This document shows, piece by piece, positions 16,885-19,044 of a stretch of 19,044 bases of DNA. Positions within the stretch are counted from its first letter, which is position 1, and the number at the start of each line of letters is the position of its first letter. A program made the position numbers and the translations under genes. This stretch comes from Candidatus Latescibacterota bacterium (GTDB lineage Bacteria > JAAXHH01 > JABIQT01), in the NCBI GenBank assembly GCA_018667995.1, contig JABIQT010000642.1, positions 1 to 19,044 on the forward strand, given 5' to 3'. The notes beneath the pieces are model-generated. The model was not told the DNA's origin, searched no databases, and saw only the letters and a program-made list of their open reading frames with translations.

Positions 16885-18018
16885 ATGGTAGAACACATCC
16901 ACAGTGCGGGCCTACCGCCCGGGCTCCTTCGAATGATGGACAACGAGAACCCGCTGGGGCCGTCCCCAAAGGCGCTTGACGCCATACAGACCCATATGCA
17001 GTCACTGAATCGCTATGAGTGGTTCGATTCCGATTCAGATGGAAATTTGACGCACCTGCAGCCGGCCGAAATGCTGATCCGGGCACTTGCCGATGAGAAT
17101 GGAATCAGTCTACCGGAACCATTCGATCTTGAGAAACCACATCCCATCTTTCTTGCTCCGGGGGTAGACCAGATCCTGAAACTATTGGCTGTCGCCTATC
17201 TCTCTCCCGGGCATGGTGAACTCATTGAGGCTGAAGTGACCTACGGCGAAATATCTGAGAAAGCCAGAGAGCTCGATAGTGCAGGAATAGACACGAACGT
17301 CGTTCAGGTGCCCATGACGGCCGACCACAAACATGACCTCGATGCCATGCTGGAAGCGATTACGCCTCGCACGCGACTGATGGTGGTCACAAACCCCAAC
17401 AACCCTACCGGTAGCCTTTTGACGTATGAAGCCATATCGGCTTTCGTCAATTCCGTGCCAGGTGAAATCGTCGTCGTGATCGATGAGGCTTATTTCCACT
17501 TCGTCAAGCAACCGAACTATCAGTCGGCAATGTCCCTGGCACTATCCCGTGATAACGTGGTCGTGGTCAGAACATTTGCGAAGGTCTATGGGATCAGGGG
17601 TGTCATGGTAGGCTATGCCGTGAGCAGTCAGGCCATCAAAGAGAAACTGATGCTTTACAACAGTGGCCGGACGAGCCCTCTATCCTTGATGGCTGCGTTG
17701 GCCGCCCTCGGCGACCACGACCATGTACAGCGGAGCAGGGATACTGTGATCAGCTCGCGTGAGAGGCTGTTTCACGAATTCGAAGCGATGAATCTGGAAT
17801 ACATACCCAGTGAGACGAACTTCGTTCAGGTCAACGTCGAACGAGACACAGAAGAGGTCCGCCTGGCGCTTTGGGACAAGCGGATTGCCGTCTCGCCAAG
17901 GGGCAGTCAAGTTATGAAAGGCTGGATCCGTATTTCAGTGGGTACCATGAATGAAATCGAGACATTCCTCTCAGCCTTCAAAGAAGTACTACCCACGATC
18001 TCGCGACTCGGGGAATGA
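16885..18018 (+). CDS. HisC-fold aminotransferase, no signal peptide (cytosolic)
   Basis: A 377-residue PLP-dependent aminotransferase, closely similar to the Sec-signal copy: both read HSAGLPPGL or DSAGLPPGL at the mature start and share RGS..MKGWIR near the C-terminus. It begins almost exactly where the mature part of that copy begins, so no export signal is present. Motifs: DNENPLGPS, TNPNNPTGS, IDEAY, Schiff-base K233 in AKVYGIRGVMVGY, and R349 in WIRISVG. The usual serine before the lysine is A232, and the usual PLP-phosphate arginine is M241; an arginine appears three residues earlier at R238. The ribosome site (GAGAAGAC) is weak. The aldo/keto reductase follows after 15 bases, so the two are probably co-translated. 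The acceptor may be a keto product of the neighbouring pathway, which is inference. Confidence 0.92.
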   Translation: MVEHIHSAGLPPGLLRMMDNENPLGPSPKALDAIQTHMQSLNRYEWFDSDSDGNLTHLQPAEMLIRALADENGISLPEPFDLEKPHPIFLAPGVDQILKLLAVAYLSPGHGELIEAEVTYGEISEKARELDSAGIDTNVVQVPMTADHKHDLDAMLEAITPRTRLMVVTNPNNPTGSLLTYEAISAFVNSVPGEIVVVIDEAYFHFVKQPNYQSAMSLALSRDNVVVVRTFAKVYGIRGVMVGYAVSSQAIKEKLMLYNSGRTSPLSLMAALAALGDHDHVQRSRDTVISSRERLFHEFEAMNLEYIPSETNFVQVNVERDTEEVRLALWDKRIAVSPRGSQVMKGWIRISVGTMNEIETFLSAFKEVLPTISRLGE

Positions 18019-18033
18019 TGGCGGAGAAAACGC

Positions 18034-18969
18034 ATGCAATACCGTAATCTCGGGAATAGTGGCCTTAAGGTATCATCGATCAGTATGGGTACGGTTTTTC
18101 GGGGCAATCCCGATGAACAGACCTGCAAGGCGACTATCTCGCGCGCAATCGAGCTCGGAGTCAGTCTGATTGATTGTGCGAACACGTACCAGAATGGCCA
18201 TTCAGAGCGAATGGTTGGGGACGTGGTAGGCCAACATTCGCGAGATGAGTTGGTGGTAACTACGAAAGTATGTGAACCGGTCGGAGACGGTCCCAATGAC
18301 CAGGGCCTTTCGCGAGGGCATATTCTTCGTGAGATTGAAAGCAGCCTGTCTCGCCTACAAATGGATTATGTGGATATCTACCTGCTCCACCATTATGACC
18401 CCGCGGTGCCGATAGAGGAGACCCTCGGAGCATTGGACAATCTTGTGCAGCGAGGTCTCGTTCGGTACATAGGATGCTGCAATTTTGCCGCATGGCAGGT
18501 CTGCAAGGCCAATGGACTCGGTGAGAGGAACGGCATTGTATCATTCAACTGTGTACAAAATCCCTACAATCTGATCAGTCGGGAACTCGAAAACGAGATG
18601 ATGCCTTTCTGTCGCTCGGAAGGTTTGGGCGTCATGGTGTACAGTCCGATCGCCCTTGGCTTACTTTCAGGTAAGTACCGGGCCAACACAAACCTACCGG
18701 CGGGTTCATACTGGCACAGCAGACAGGACAAGCTGAAGAAGAGAGGGACCCCCGCTGTGGAAAAGATCGTCGAAGCCATCGGCCGAATTGGCGCGTCCCA
18801 CGGCAAATCGTCTGCTCAGACGGCCATCGCCTGGCTACTGTCACACCCAGAGGTATCAACTGTTATAACGGGTCCGGACACGATCGCTGAGCTCGAGGAG
18901 AATCTCGGCGGTAGCGATTGGGAGCTCTCGCCCGCGGAAAGGCTTGAACTGGATGAACTCTCGAGTTGA
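18034..18969 (+). CDS. Aldo/keto reductase
   Basis: A 311-residue NAD(P)H-dependent oxidoreductase of the aldo/keto reductase superfamily, reducing a carbonyl or oxidising an alcohol in the cytosol. The catalytic tetrad is complete: D47 and Y52 in IDCANTY, K78 in TTKV, and H119 in YLLHHYD. Cofactor-binding parts include YSPIALGLLSGKY and, near the C-terminus, VITGPDTIAELEENLG, which fit the usual nucleotide site. GGAG lies seven bases before the ATG. It is 15 bases after the third aminotransferase and probably in its operon. Similar proteins act as sugar dehydrogenases or general reductases; specificity is not visible. Confidence 0.94.
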   Translation: MQYRNLGNSGLKVSSISMGTVFRGNPDEQTCKATISRAIELGVSLIDCANTYQNGHSERMVGDVVGQHSRDELVVTTKVCEPVGDGPNDQGLSRGHILREIESSLSRLQMDYVDIYLLHHYDPAVPIEETLGALDNLVQRGLVRYIGCCNFAAWQVCKANGLGERNGIVSFNCVQNPYNLISRELENEMMPFCRSEGLGVMVYSPIALGLLSGKYRANTNLPAGSYWHSRQDKLKKRGTPAVEKIVEAIGRIGASHGKSSAQTAIAWLLSHPEVSTVITGPDTIAELEENLGGSDWELSPAERLELDELSS

Positions 18970-19011
18970 TCCCAAGGGGCCTGATGTACTCATCCACCGG
19001 AAAAAGGCCCT

Positions 19012-19044
19012 ATGACTATTCTGCGACACAGTCACCAACCATCA
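19012..19044 (+). CDS. Possible start of a next gene, cut by the right edge
   Basis: An ATG at 19012 opens an unbroken frame of 11 codons to the window end. GGAAAAAGG ends four bases upstream, a plausible though close ribosome site. The fragment is too short to identify. Confidence 0.22.
   Translation, partial: MTILRHSHQPS

Noticed and set aside
1388-18018. Histidine biosynthesis role for the three aminotransferases
   Set aside because: The fold is that of HisC, but no other histidine gene is present, two copies have export signals, and two have a changed cofactor site. The hisC symbol was therefore not used.
1-19044. CRISPR arrays, insertion sequences or prophage genes
   Set aside because: No regularly spaced repeats, transposase, integrase or phage structural motifs were seen anywhere in the window.

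Overview
The window looks like a piece of an uncultivated, probably marine or host-associated heterotrophic bacterium. Base composition is close to balanced. Genes are bacterial: Shine-Dalgarno sites, GTG and TTG starts, overlapping genes. Sulfatases, a phytanoyl-CoA-dioxygenase-type protein, a CocE-type hydrolase, a DUF1349 protein and enolase-superfamily and sugar-isomerase enzymes together recall Latescibacterota, Poribacteria or Planctomycetota genomes. That placement is inference from gene content only; no marker gene is present.

Left part (1-2641): a formylglycine-type sulfatase, cut by the left edge, is divergent from a Tat-exported aminotransferase of the histidinol-phosphate aminotransferase (HisC) fold. 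A near-consensus sigma70 promoter lies between them. The aminotransferase overlaps the next operon tail to tail.

Minus-strand operon (10106 down to 2621): a PhyH-type dioxygenase, a DUF1349 protein, a CocE/NonD hydrolase, a GalU-like nucleotidyltransferase, and an 1109-residue protein joining an L-fucokinase-like GHMP kinase to a UDPGP-type pyrophosphorylase. The last three genes overlap and start with GTG, GTG and TTG, so they are probably translationally coupled. A candidate promoter lies upstream of the PhyH gene.

Middle (10573-13194): a second HisC-like aminotransferase with a Sec-type signal peptide (minus strand) is divergent, across about 630 bases, from a hydroxypyruvate-isomerase-like TIM barrel protein (plus strand). 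About 885 gene-poor bases follow.

Right part (14080-18969, plus strand): a second sulfatase, a galactonate-dehydratase-like enolase-superfamily enzyme, a third and cytosolic HisC-like aminotransferase, and an aldo/keto reductase. Small hairpins lie in the gaps. A possible next gene starts at the right edge.

How they may work together (inference): desulfation, dehydration, transamination, reduction and isomerisation fit breakdown of sulfated or acidic sugar-like compounds. The kinase-pyrophosphorylase and GalU-like proteins could activate a salvaged sugar to a nucleotide sugar. No transporter, regulator or other histidine-synthesis gene is present. The strongest oddities are three HisC-fold paralogs with three predicted locations, two of which lack the usual PLP-phosphate arginine, and the kinase/UDPGP fusion with an altered ATP loop.
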